Positions 35,641 through 47,249 of a stretch of DNA of 64,000 nucleotides are shown one piece after another. The notes under the pieces are model-generated. The model searched no databases. It was not told the origin of the DNA and saw only the letters and a list, made by a program, of their open reading frames with translations. Source of the stretch: Argopecten irradians (taxonomy: Eukaryota; Mollusca; Bivalvia; Pectinida; Pectinidae); NCBI RefSeq assembly GCF_041381155.1, contig NC_091135.1, positions 51,598,497 through 51,662,496 on the forward strand, in the 5' to 3' direction. The translations under genes and the position numbers were made by a program. Position 1 is the stretch's first letter, and the number at the start of each line of letters is the position of its first letter.

Positions 35641-36383
35641 GATGATGTTTTGAGTTCAGTAGATTTTCGAGATTGAGATTATTTGTCGGTATATTCTCTA
35701 CACTTACGGTGCCCACGTACAGTGAAAGGATTTTTGGGTGTGTCAATGTTCATGTTTATGCATATATAGTTAAAGTCGGCAATATTAAGATACAAGTATT
35801 TTAACAAATGGCTAAAATGATGCTGTAATTATACTACAGCAAAGTTAAATCAGTTATTAATCATACAGCAAAAGTTCCTCTGTTTATAAATACTCGATAA
35901 CATAGCTCAAACATTGACTTACCTCTTGCAACATTGTTGTCTGCCATTTTGGAATGATCATTCCTGATCAGGTATAATACAGATGTTATGGCATGAAAAG
36001 TTTGGTTGTTTTCGCCGTTCTATGACCGCAATGTCGCACTGATGACGCAGATAAATGGAGTGTGACGGTGCCTCCAATACATTGAGGAGATGTTTACTAA
36101 TGAGCAGAATCACATTAAGTTTATAAAAGGGGTAAGAAAAGATGTTTAGATGTTTCACCAAAGCATGAAATGTTCGTAAATATATAAATAAAAGACAACA
36201 GGATTGGCGAAGATAATATATGTACGTCGATTAAAATATATAAATATCTAGGAAAGTTCCAGATTTCGCAATCAAAAATCCATCTGCATAAAATGATACC
36301 ATAGCCGGTCCCTGAAATATATTTAAAATAAAAATGATAAGTATACATACAACTACACCTGGGCAGACTGAAATATGTCCGTT

Positions 36384-36703
36384 TACTTAAATTAAAGGAT
36401 ATGTAATCCTCATGAGATATCACTTATAAAATATTATGAAATACTTTCGCATATTTTATCGGTGAATCATTGTTTTGATACTAAACATGTTATCACATAG
36501 ACCTAGTTACAGTTTAAATGTATTTTCCGTGGTTTAAACGGCATACTTAAATTAAAGGATATGTAATCCTCATGAGATATCACTTATAAAATATTATGAA
36601 ATACTTTCGCATATTTTATCGGTGAATCATTGTTTTGATACTAAACATGTTATCACATAGACCTAGTTACAGTTTAAATTTATTTGCCGTGGTTTAAGTT
36701 ACG
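36384..36703. repeat. Recent 160-bp tandem duplication
   Basis: TACTTAAATTAAAGGATATG begins both copies, at 36384 and 36544. They differ at only about two bases by eye. Non-coding. Confidence 0.9.
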
Positions 36704-37559
36704 AAATGCACGAAATTGACGAGTGACAATTGCTTCATAATCTATTGCAATATTATATCTAAGTAGTCAAGATGTCGAATACTACAGTCTAAATCTCAGC
36801 TTCTTTCCAGTTGCGATTCGATAAAAGAAATAAAAGGATTTGAGTAGATTAGCCACACCTTAACCCCTTGCGTAACTAGGCTCGCGTAGTATTATAGAAA
36901 ATTAACAAAATACGCACAGTTTGATCTTTACATTTATCTTGACGTTAAGTGAACAATATATTCTTATTGGCTCAGATAGCGCAGATGTGGTGAAAATAAT
37001 AAAACAGATTACATCATTTACATAAATTGGGACCTCCAACACCATCGTATTGACAAAAACAAACTACATGTATGAGGAAAACCGCACAGCTGGTCATTTT
37101 CTGCATGATGTAGATGTGTACATACATATTTATATTGACCAACGATAGGAGGGACGATAAACCTAAATCTCGTTTTTGTATTGTCCGTAGTTTAAATTCG
37201 CCAAGCATGTGGTGACAGCTTGCATTCCATTGAGGCACTCGAAGGGAATATGCAACTTCGTTTTAAATAATTAAATATTTGCTACCGTGTCATCATTTTA
37301 TGATTTAGTTGGTTGCAGATATACTTAGATGTAATCTAATAGAATAATTATTGCGTCTATGCGTTAAATTTTATAATCATTTGATATTTAAATGTTTCGA
37401 TGTATCAAATTCTTGAATGTTATTGATGTAATTTTTATCGAGTGAAGTAAACCACTGTCACAGATTGGAGTGGAAATGTCAAGTCTACCAGATCAATAAT
37501 TTTATTAGTCTTTCGTCTGATTGAACAGTGACATTTTACGCGTGTATATCTATATATTA

Positions 37560-37735
37560 TATGGATGTTATTTTCTGTGACGTGGTATCAGGACTGTTGG
37601 TTTTGTTATCATATTTATCAAAAGGCAGATCATCCCAACGGTCCCTCGCTTAGTCAATGTTTATTCAGTAACGTAATTATGGAAATCAGAAGACGTTGTT
37701 CAGCTTATAGACCACAGTATGTCTTTCTCTTAAAG
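37560..37735 (+). other. Candidate 5' leader exon of the SK channel gene (+)
   Basis: A strong donor (AAAG|GTAAGT) follows 37735, and the channel coding exon starts right after an acceptor at 38890-38891. Joined, an in-frame TAA would fall one codon before the channel's ATG ATG, so translation would begin in the next exon. The 5' limit and the use of this exon are not proven. Confidence 0.3.
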
Positions 37736-38892
37736 GTAAGTCGTTAATTGTGATATTTAATGCTTCATCCATAGTATGATTTTATGTAAACTGTATCTTT
37801 GCGGAATATTTAAAATCAAGCTAATATCAACATGAGACTTAATTCTAAATCTTTTAATCTTATACTACATGCCACGTAAATAAATTCTTTAAACAGAGGC
37901 ATACTTCTCTCCCCTTTCATTTTCTTTTAAATTTCTTTGACACGGAATATTTAGACATATTTGTTCTAATTGTAGTAGTGCTAGCATCCCAAATAAAGTT
38001 GTTTTTTTAAAGCTGCGTGTTGCTGCTGATTGATATTCATTACGATTTATCAAAGATTTACATTTGTGTCTACATTTACATTGAATAATAATATTGATAC
38101 AATATATTGGTAACTTTTGAACAATTAAGAGTGATAACATCTATTTTTCTTCATACATCTGCAGAGTAGTATTTTACATGTAGTTCACAGGTGCCCAACC
38201 GTTTTCAGCTAGCTATGTATAGTCCTTCATGTTACACACGTTTTGAGTAAATGTTAGTATGCTTACTGTAATACCTGACTTACTGTTCTTACGATAACCT
38301 TTGTACATTTAATCTAACCGAAACCCTTTAGCTAGTGAACCAATATGATCGTTGCAAACCTATAGTTAGTGAACTAATAGTCCTTGATTTTTACTGTCCA
38401 GTGACTACTGAACTATCTTAGAATCAGGAATGAACAAGTTATAGAGGGACGAAAAATCTGTACGATTATTTACATGTATTTTATTTCTATCTCTCTATTT
38501 TAAAGAGTATTTAGGTTCTTAGGACATTAACTGTCCGATTTCATTACATATTAATATTGTTCGTTATAGTGGTACCAAAATGACTACCCATTTAGTTTCC
38601 TCAGCAAATGTCTCAATCTTTTTTTTAATACTGTGCATATTTCAAATATTTTTCCATAACCGATAAAAATTACATTTGTACAGTGTGAATATATGAAATG
38701 ATAGAACAGCAGTTAGTGATGTTATGGATCCAACGTGTTACTTTATTGACATCGATTTGTTGATGACACATAGCAATATGTGAAATAATGAAACATGATA
38801 AGAATCTCAAGCATACCAGTTGATCAACAATATGTGGTGATTGTTACTACAGGTGTGTATGAGTTATGTATGGTTACACATTTGTTTTCAGG

Positions 38893-40290
38893 ATGATGTA
38901 CGAAGACTATGAAGAAATGGAGTTAGATTCGCCGAAAACACCACTTTTCAAATTCATTCGAAGTAAGATGACGTACTCTGGAAGTGACGTCACTCTGAAC
39001 CAAAAAGAGGATTTCAGAATCAAGCATCGTGACGTATCGAACTCAATACCTTTAGGGGATAGAATTAATTTACGGAAAGAGTACATACAACGCAGACGTT
39101 GGATTGTTGATCTGGAGTTCGTCTTTGCCATGGCAGGTATTATTCTGATGATGATTGAAACTGAGCTGTACATCAGTCACAATATATCTAAGGCAAGCGT
39201 TATATCTCTGGGTATAAAATGTATCATATCAGTCACAACCGCAGCGCTTCTTGTCACTATCTGTATAAACTACTACACTATCATACAGATAAAAGTTCTG
39301 GATGTCGGCGTAAAAGACTGGAAATCCGTAATAACAACATGGATGGTTTGTAGTTTGCTTCTGGAAATTATTGTATGTCTTCCACATCCATTTCCGGGTG
39401 ACTATAACATAGTCTATACCTCTCCTGGTGGAGGCCAACGATTGGTCAGTATTGATGCTGTACTGTCCATTCTGATGATGACCAGGTTATACCTTGTAGG
39501 AAAATTTGCCGTGGTCCATAGCAGGCTGCTGACCGATACTTCTACGAGCAGCATTGGAACGCTCAGCAAAGTAAAAATAAATACGAAATTTGTATTCAGG
39601 GCTGCTATGACTAATAGACCAGGCCTGTTGATATTCTTAGTTATGGTCATCACATTTCTCGTAAATACCTGGGCGATGAGAACTTGTGAGATTTACTATG
39701 AACCAATTAACAGTAAGAACACGTACCTAGAAACCATGTGGTTGGTTGCAATCACGTTTTTGACCGTCGGGTACGGTGACGCCACGCCAAGCAGTTACTG
39801 CGGGAGGTACATCTCGATAATCACGGGCAGTATGGGGGTGGTCACCACCGCCCTCCTTGTCGCCATGTTGGCGAGGAATTTGGAACAATCTCGGGAGGAG
39901 AAATACGTCTTCAACTTCGTATCCAGGATGCAAATTGAGAACAGGAAGAAAAATGCCGCTGCCAATGCCATTAAAAACGTTTTAAAAATATGGACTCTGA
40001 AAAAACATGGCGAATCTCAAAGTAAGGATATGCGGAAATATACAGATCGATTAAAACACGCACTGAAGGAAATAAATGTCGCACGAGATGAAATGAACCA
40101 CATCGGCGATGGAATGCTGGGAATGGTTGATGTAGCGCACACTGTAGACAGGATAGGGACAGTAGTAGAGAGAAACTCTCACGGACAGAATAAACTCGAG
40201 ATGAGGATCAACTCCCTTGATATGCGACTCTGTAATATAGAGGACAAACTCAACGAAATCCGAACTCTCCTATCAGCGAAATTGAGATAG
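38893..40290 (+). CDS. SK-type calcium-activated K+ channel (KCNN-like), paralogue 1
   Basis: A single coding exon encodes 465 aa. Six membrane segments (S1 ~71-91, S2 ~105-128, S3 ~150-165, S4 ~187-205, S5 ~243-262, S6 ~304-328) surround a pore loop with selectivity filter TVGYGD (291-296). SK-family blocks are HPFPG, LSILMMTRLYLVGKF, RLLTDTS, SKVKINTKFVF and the post-S6 EEKYVFNFV leading into the calmodulin-binding region (~335-420), then a C-terminal coiled coil (~420-460). In the family, calcium bound to resident calmodulin opens the channel independently of voltage. The distal calmodulin-binding part is diverged (KHALKEI where paralogue 2 has LLQAI). An upstream ATG at 38866 is in frame but lies in the intron: TTTTCAG|G directly precedes ATGATG at 38893, so I start there. 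Vertebrate SK genes have many introns; this one has none in its coding part. Confidence 0.9.
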   Translation: MMYEDYEEMELDSPKTPLFKFIRSKMTYSGSDVTLNQKEDFRIKHRDVSNSIPLGDRINLRKEYIQRRRWIVDLEFVFAMAGIILMMIETELYISHNISKASVISLGIKCIISVTTAALLVTICINYYTIIQIKVLDVGVKDWKSVITTWMVCSLLLEIIVCLPHPFPGDYNIVYTSPGGGQRLVSIDAVLSILMMTRLYLVGKFAVVHSRLLTDTSTSSIGTLSKVKINTKFVFRAAMTNRPGLLIFLVMVITFLVNTWAMRTCEIYYEPINSKNTYLETMWLVAITFLTVGYGDATPSSYCGRYISIITGSMGVVTTALLVAMLARNLEQSREEKYVFNFVSRMQIENRKKNAAANAIKNVLKIWTLKKHGESQSKDMRKYTDRLKHALKEINVARDEMNHIGDGMLGMVDVAHTVDRIGTVVERNSHGQNKLEMRINSLDMRLCNIEDKLNEIRTLLSAKLR

Positions 40291-40467
40291 AAATGCTGCA
40301 AAAACCTGGTTTGTAGGATATACTTATCATTGGTGTCTGAAATTTTTTGCAGTCTTGAATAATGCATATCATGAACTATTCGTGAGTACTTCCGAGGAGT
40401 TTCCAATTATTTATGGGTAGAAATATCTGTGCTAAATCTTTGCAACATTGGCTACAGAAATACGTGG

Positions 40468-40473
40468 AATAAA
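40468..40473 (+). terminator. Polyadenylation signal AATAAA
   Basis: Canonical hexamer 178 bases after the stop codon of the plus-strand SK channel gene. Confidence 0.55.
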
Positions 40474-41364
40474 TTTTGTCATTCTATATTTGTTATTCCA
40501 TAGCAATCAGGAAAAACAATTATAAGATGTATATAGCAAATATATTTGGTGATATTTACACAAATCGATTATTTTTACAATCATTTTGTCCTTTGTCATT
40601 ACGTTTTATGCATACTTATGATAATTTGATGGATATATTTTAAGAATTAAAAGTTGCAATTTAATATCACAACACGATATTTATATCAATATTAATAAGG
40701 AAGGAACACAGTGCAAAAATATGATGCATTTTGATGTTAGAAATGTTCAAAATCTACTTTTGTACCCTACTATAAATATAACGTAATGTATACTTTCGTA
40801 TGATATGTTATTTGTTAACACGTTTACAAGCCATCTAAGTAAATAAAATGGTAATATGGTAAATGGTAATTGCATCGTTTACAAATAAACAGCTATTTCT
40901 CCGTTCAGCAATTATATTACTCTATGTGAACACATACTTATGATTGCATAAAAATGGTGCTTGTCACATCAGTATTATTAGATGATGGACATTTCACTAC
41001 GATGTCTGATCTTTAGCTTGATGAGAGCCACAATTATAATATCCATATCCAAAAGTCGTCATTCGTGCTCTTTCTTACTCGGCTTGTAATAGGACGTTAA
41101 CCCAATAAAACCCATGAAACAAAATCTTGTCATGACCACTACTTCTGATTCGCTTGACAGCCTTGTTAACATTCAAATACAATATAGATAGTATTTTTTG
41201 CGGGATCGGGACATCAGTGGGTCGCGAAATTCTCGTCTGCGAGATAATTTATACATATTCCTATAGCCATATCGAAAATACTTAAAATTGTCGAAATTGC
41301 GAAATTGTTTATCCGAGAAATAAATTCTGCTTTAACAAAAGTGAGATATGTTCAACCATGATTT
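40474..41364. other. Intergenic, no gene seen
   Basis: AT-rich. A short relic of the SINE tail (TAATAGGACGTTAACCC) lies near 41087. Confidence 0.5.
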
Positions 41365-41366
41365 TG

Positions 41367-42170
41367 TTAGGTCATCTGACCATAGTCTTTTGTCCGTCGT
41401 CGTTCGTCGTCCGTCGTGCGACGACCGTTAACATTTCCTTGTGAACACCATAACTTGAGTAAATATATAACTAGCTTAATAAAACTTTTTGTGCAGACTA
41501 ACATTGGAAAGATATCGGAGGAGTTCGAAAATCAGTTTGATTCGACAGTACTTTACGAAGTTATTGCCCTTTGCACTAATGATTACTTAACCTTATGAAC
41601 ACGATAACTTGAGTAAATATAAACCGAGCTTATTAATGAAATTTTGTATGTAGACTAACATTAGAAATATCTCGGACGGGTTTGGAAAGCAGCTTGATTC
41701 GACGATAATTTACGGAGTTATTTCCCTTTGCACTAGAAATAAATTGTTATTTGACCTTGTGAATACAATAGCTTAAATAAATATGCACTCAACTTCATGA
41801 AACTTTGCATTTAGTGTTACGTACGAAGCTATTGCAATTATGATTATTGAATCTTGTGAACATGATAACTTGAATAAATATGCACATAACTTCATGAAAC
41901 TTTATACATGTATTTAGACTGAAATTGGAAAGATCTTAGACGAAAAGTTCGAAAATCAACCTGATTAGATCGTAACCTACAAAGTTATTGTCCTTTGCAA
42001 TTATAATTATTGAATCTTATGAACACGATAACTTGAGTAAATACACCGAGCTTAATGAAACTTTGTATGTTGACTAACATTGAAAAAATCTCAGACGAGT
42101 TTGAAAATCAGCTTAATGAAATTGAAACTTACGGAGTCATTACCCTTTCCGATTATGATTATTGAATCCT
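41367..42170 (-). mobile_element. Hairpin-ended repeat, copy I (5' end missing)
   Basis: On the minus strand the 3' end reads GGTCAGATGACCTAAC, preceded by GACGGACGACG-type repeats. This is the same end family as copy F. The core is ~5 units of ~150 bp with GATAACTTGAGTAAATAT, unrelated to the core of F. The 5' AACAAG end is not found; LINE sequence follows. Confidence 0.6.
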
Positions 42171-42349
42171 TTTTTATTATTCATTTTCAAAATATATTAC
42201 AAGACATACAAAAGCAACACAATGAGACAAAAGACTTACAAAAGAAAAAAAGAAAAGAAAAAATAGATAAAATGTCTATAGTCAGACTCTCTGATGTGAA
42301 ATTATGTCATTTTAATTTGAATGGTTGATTATTTGTTAAATATCTTTGT

Positions 42350-43140
42350 AAAATTGGTCTTTTTAATAATCCTCGCTGTATGCAATGTGCATTAGAAAGG
42401 GAGACAATCACACATCGTTTTTGGGAATGCTCTGAAGTTCAGAACTTTTTAACCCATGAAAACCTTTTGGATATTCTTTTTATTCCTTTTGCTATTATGA
42501 AAGAAACTATGCTTTTTTGGAAACTAGATCAAAATTGTATATACCATAGGATTGATAATGAAATTGTGCTTTATATTAAACATTATATTTACAAAACTAG
42601 ATGCTTACATGGTTCATTAAATGTGACAGCTTTTTTAAACTCTGTTATAGATTATTACTATGTTTAAAAGTATAAAGCTTTTGGTAAAGAAGAAAAAAAT
42701 AATAGATTCAATAAAGATTGGAAAAATGGTTAAAACTAGTGGAATTTGTAAACCCCTGACAGTTTGTCCATATTTTAAATTGAAATGAAATAACTATACA
42801 TGTTTTTCCATGTGTCATGCTTGCACTATGTATACATTTGTATAGATCTGTGAACTGATATCCATTTTCTGTCCTTTTTTTTCTTTTTTGTCTTTCCCCT
42901 TATGTTAATTGTTTATTTATTAGTTTATATACCATCCCTCTTCATACCCTTATCCATCTTTACCTCCTTCTCCCCTTACCATCTGTTTTTTTCCCTTACC
43001 CCCTGCCCCCTTTTCATAAATAATGATAAAAAACAATGTAATTTCTAGTGTATGAGAGGAAAATGCCAGAATGGAAGGAAATTGGAGTAATGTGCATGTA
43101 TATGTATATATATAAATAAATATAAAAAATAACAATAACA
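42350..43140 (+). pseudogene. LINE 3' fragment (C-terminal CCHC region)
   Basis: The frame at 42380-42667 begins CMQCALERETITHRFWEC, a C-x2-C-x8-H-x4-C knuckle typical of the extreme C terminus of L1/Tx1-like and related non-LTR retrotransposons. Residues such as EVQNFL after it also fit. The rest of the element is absent. An AT-rich 3' trailer ends in TATATAAATAAATATAAA near 43130. Confidence 0.6.
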
Positions 43141-43369
43141 CACACACAACAAAACAATTAGGACATAAGCAACAAGAGACAATGTTGGCCAGTAATGTCA
43201 GTTAGCTATACGAAAAACAAACGGTTTTTTTTAATTGATATTTTTCATAGCTGTAACCATTCGTTTATTCGAGTAGTTATCTGAAATTCATATCTGTTGT
43301 CAATGGTCGAAATAAGACTTTTTAGTGCTTTTAACTCAAATCTAATATATATGTTCGTATACTATTATA

Positions 43370-43790
43370 ACTGTAATTAATATTAACCGATTTTCTTCAA
43401 ACTTGGTAACAAGATTGAATGCCTTAAGTGCCTGGCCAGCTTCGATCAAATCTTTCAGCGGATGTTATTCTAAAAAAAGTCATTTTCTGCCATTTCCCTC
43501 CATTTATTCTAATAAATATTAACCGATAATCTTCAAACTTGGTAATAAGGTCAAATGCCTTAAGGGCTTGGCCAAGATCGATTGCCACTATTGGCCGACA
43601 TTATGTGGTGGAGTTATGGCCGTTTGATGTACTAAAAACGTCATTTTCTGCTCAGCCAAATTTAATAGTCACTATCAGCGGACATTATTTAACACAGATT
43701 GTGCCCCCTTCATTTACTAAATATTTCATTTTCTGCCATTTCCATGTAATAACTATAACTAACAAATGTGGACTACACTCCCTACATATT
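43370..43790. repeat. Degenerate ~130-bp tandem repeats
   Basis: Two to three units share AACCGATxxTCTTCAAACTTGG, GCCTTAAG and GTCATTTTCTGCCATTTCC. They resemble the core of a hairpin-ended repeat whose ends are lost. The ORF 43539-43892 is a by-product. Confidence 0.6.
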
Positions 43791-45320
43791 TTCAATCATC
43801 TGCTTAATGTAATTACAGGTATGCATTATTTACACTATGCTTTATTCAATCAGTTTCCTTTACCCCACAATACATGTTTTATCATAAAATAACTAATAAA
43901 ACATCTTACTGCCGAATAAGACTTCAGTTTATTTTTCAATGTTTCAAAAAAGGTTAAACCTAACCTCAATTATGTTTACCTACAATATGTTCTGAAAGCG
44001 GGGGATGAAAATTCCACGATTTTGCTTGTTGGCAGTACTTCATGTTCTTATCTGTACTTAAAACCAAAAACTATGTATTGTAAGTATTGTAATAGTCAAG
44101 ATGTTTGTAATATTTGATGGTGAATGAAATATCAAAAGCTCTTCTTGATTCGTGGGTATGAAAATTACGGCACATATATCTTTAAACATTATCTAAAAAG
44201 ACGAACTACAGTGTAATAACCCTTATCAAACTAAAGAGAAATGTTTGGATTTTCTATCATATTTGCATCTCTGAACTTTTGAATGAATTCTTTTTAGAAC
44301 TAACGAAGCCACGTACGTCTAGGCACTATGAATGTGGTAATAAATTGACACAATTTGATACTTGAAAATGTAGACAATGAAAACCGTTTTTTATGTAAAA
44401 TATTTTCTCCCTTTGGTATTTTTTAAACGTAAAGGTTGAAAAACCTAACCTTTCTTCGTTTTTTTTGTTTTGTTGAATTTTGAACAAATATGACATTTCA
44501 CACGGGAAATGTAATGTTTAACTAACGAGCAACCTTCTCTTGTTTGAGTTATCTCTCCTGTGGTATTTAGTCTTTACACGTTTTTTAATGGTAATATGGC
44601 ATACAAGCTGTTGAAACATGAATTTTATTTAAATTGATATACATACATGTAATCTATAGCTATCAATGAAACAATGACAATCCAATCCATGGTACAGATG
44701 GTGCCGTATTTATTGTTTCTTATGTTGTCACAATTGATATGTACGTTTATATGGTGTGTTATTTCATGTAACATAGATAGATATTTGTCGTATTCGTGTC
44801 CTATATTGAAATGTATATATCAAAATAAAATGTTTATAATCATGCATAGATATTTTTTCTGAAATGTAACCCTGATATGATATGCTTGTAATATTTGTAA
44901 GTACGTTTGTGCTGTAACAACCATATCTATTTATACTAACATTATATATGAAAACAGTTGGATATAATTTGTCGTGAAAACCAGACAAGCACGCGTAGTC
45001 ACTGGAAAAAAAAATCATATACCGGTATTTTATATTGAAATACAATGTTGGGTCAAAGAATATTTTTTTTATAACAGCATGCAATGGACGAGGTGATCTC
45101 CTAATCATATTTCAAAGGCGATGGCCCTTTCTTTTGTTTTTCTGGTCGTTCAACCACCCATGCATAGTAATACAATGCTTTATGTATGTCTGATGCAGTA
45201 GTAAGCATTGCGAGGCGATCCATCCTCAGGGAATCGTTATGCAGGACGTCAGCTTAACTTGCTGGAGTGGTTCTACATTACAATGATGTGGTATGAAATA
45301 ATTTGATTCGGTTTGGTTTG
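43791..45320. other. Intergenic, no gene seen
   Basis: AT-rich. ORFs at 44674-45108 on both strands lack any recognisable domain. Confidence 0.5.
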
Positions 45321-45324
45321 GTTA

Positions 45325-45515
45325 TATGGTCAGTTAAGTACGGCCTTTCCTATGTGCAATGTATTCTGTGTGTGCAATATCTAGGTTTTAGGTGGCTGTG
45401 GTATATTCGTTTTGTGTTCCCTTGTTATAGTGGAGCTCTTATTCGTTTTATAGTGCTATCTCACTGAAGCATACAGCCAAAGACACCGAAAAACACACCC
45501 CTCCTGGTCTGGTAT
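45325..45515 (-). mobile_element. SINE-like unit, inverted diverged copy
   Basis: Reverse complement of the 33060-33240 part of the longest unit: TGCTTCAGTGAGATAGCAC, ACTATAAAACG and GGAAAGGCCGT on the minus strand. The tail is lost. Confidence 0.6.
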
Positions 45516-45665
45516 GGACTTCCTTGAGGTATTGACGTTTCCTTCCATGGAGTACGCTGTGAAATCTCATTTGTATTAAATTGAGAAGTTACAATTGAAT
45601 AATAACTGTAAATTATAAGCTATCAAACGGATGTCGCCATCGAAATATCAAGCGGAGATTATTTA

Positions 45666-45818
45666 AGGATTAACCTCTTAATTAGTTTAGTTTATGAGAT
45701 GATAAACCCAACGAAAAACGTGGTAAATTGCGTAAACGTGAAGCTTTTACGTACACTTTACGGACTGCTCCATTGGGTTTATCGTCTCATAAGCTTAACA
45801 AAGTAAGAGGTTAATCCT
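45666..45818. repeat. Imperfect fold-back sequence
   Basis: Arms 45666-45710 and ~45774-45818 are complementary with several mismatches: AGGATTAACCTCTTA against AAGAGGTTAATCCT, and ATGATAAACCCA against TGGGTTTATCGT. Probably a small MITE. Confidence 0.7.
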
Positions 45819-45932
45819 AATATTTACAATATTTCTTTCAACAATAAAATCAACTAGGACATCAGTTAAATCATTTACCGTGTATATTTCGCAGTCAAAA
45901 TTATACTGCCGTCATGTTTCTCCGTGCACAAC

Positions 45933-46132
45933 ACAATTATTTTATTCATGTTAAATAGCAATAACACATTAAAAATAAATTTGTTTTCTTGTATGTCTCC
46001 GATTGTCTCGTACATGTGTTATTTGTAAACATTGACATGTGATTTTGTGGAATGTCAAGGAAGTCTATGACGTCATAAAAAATAGTTCTTATATTTCAAT
46101 TATTTTATTCAAGTTAAATAGCAAAACACATT
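45933..46132. repeat. ~163-bp tandem duplication, second copy split by element F
   Basis: ATTATTTTATTCA(T/A)GTTAAA occurs at ~45936 and ~46099. The sequence after CACATT in the first copy (AAAAATAAATTTG, then TTGTCTCGTACATGTG) resumes only at 47136, after copy F. The second copy is thus interrupted by that insertion. Confidence 0.85.
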
Positions 46133-47135
46133 ACAAGAGGCCCATGGGCCTTACCGGTCATCTGACTATATATAGGTACAATACAACAGAGTCGTTAAAA
46201 GATTTTAGTCATTTTGACCCCTGTGATCCTGAATGAAGATCTAGGTCATTTTTTAAAGCAAATATGATAGCCCTTCATCCCAGCATGTCACAAACCCAAT
46301 ATCAGGTCAATCCATTTAGGTATTCACAAACAGTTATTTCAAGATTTTAGCCTATTTGACCCCCGTGACCTTGGATGAAGGTCAAGGTCATTCAATTGAA
46401 CACACTTGGTAGCTCTTCATCCCAGCATGTCACAGGCCCAATATCACATCTCTGAGCCTCCTGGTTATTCTCAAGAAGTCGTTTTTGACCCCTGTGACCT
46501 TGAATGAAGATCAAGGTCATTTATTTGAACAAATTTGTTAGCCCTTCATCCAAGCATGTCACAGGCATAATATCAGGTCTCTAGGCCTCTAAGTTATTCA
46601 CAAGAAGTTGTTTCAAGGATTATAGCTATTTGACCCCTGTGACCTTGAATGAAGGTCAAGGTCGTTTATTTGAACAAATTTGGTAGCCCTTCATCTAAGC
46701 ATGCTACAGACCCAATATCAGTACCACAAGCCTTCTGGTTCTTGAGAAGAAGTCGTTTAGAGATTTTAGCCTTTTTGACCCTTGTGACCTTGAATGAAGG
46801 TCAAGGTCATTCATTTGAATAAACTTGGTAGTCTTTCATCCGAGCATTCTACAGACCCAATATCAGTACCCTGGGTCTTCTGGTTCTTGAGCAGAAGTCG
46901 TTTAAAGATTTTAGTCTTTTTGACCCATGTGACCTTGAATGAAGGTCAAGGTCATTCATTTGAACAAACGTGGTAGCCCTTCATCCCAGCAACCTACAGG
47001 CCAAATATGAGTACCCTGGGCCTTCCGGTTAATGAGAAGAAGTCGCTTGAATGAACAGTTTACGGACGGCGGACGGCGCACGACGACGGACAGTGCATGA
47101 TGACAATAGATCATCCTTCGGGTCAGATGACCTAA
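46133..47135 (+). mobile_element. Hairpin-ended non-autonomous repeat, copy F
   Basis: It starts ACAAGAGGCCCATGGGCC, which forms a perfect GGCCC/GGGCC hairpin, then the arm CCGGTCATCTGAC. The core is six ~140-bp units with TGACCTTGAATGAAGGTCAA. GGACGGCGGACGGCG follows. The 3' stem is AGATCATCC...GGGTCAGATGACCT, then AA. The insertion site is defined by the empty copy at ~45965-45983: CACATT and TAAAAAT are contiguous there. Confidence 0.85.
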
Positions 47136-47249
47136 TAAAAATAAATTTGTTTGATTGTATGTCTACGATTGTCTCGTACATGTGTTATTTGTAAACATTG
47201 GCATGTGATTTTGTGGAATGTCAAAGGAAGTCCGCCAATGTTTACATAT

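Noticed and set aside
38866-38892. Upstream in-frame ATG adding nine residues to SK paralogue 1
   Set aside because: A splice acceptor (TTTTCAG) lies between it and ATGATG, and the extra residues are unlike SK N termini.
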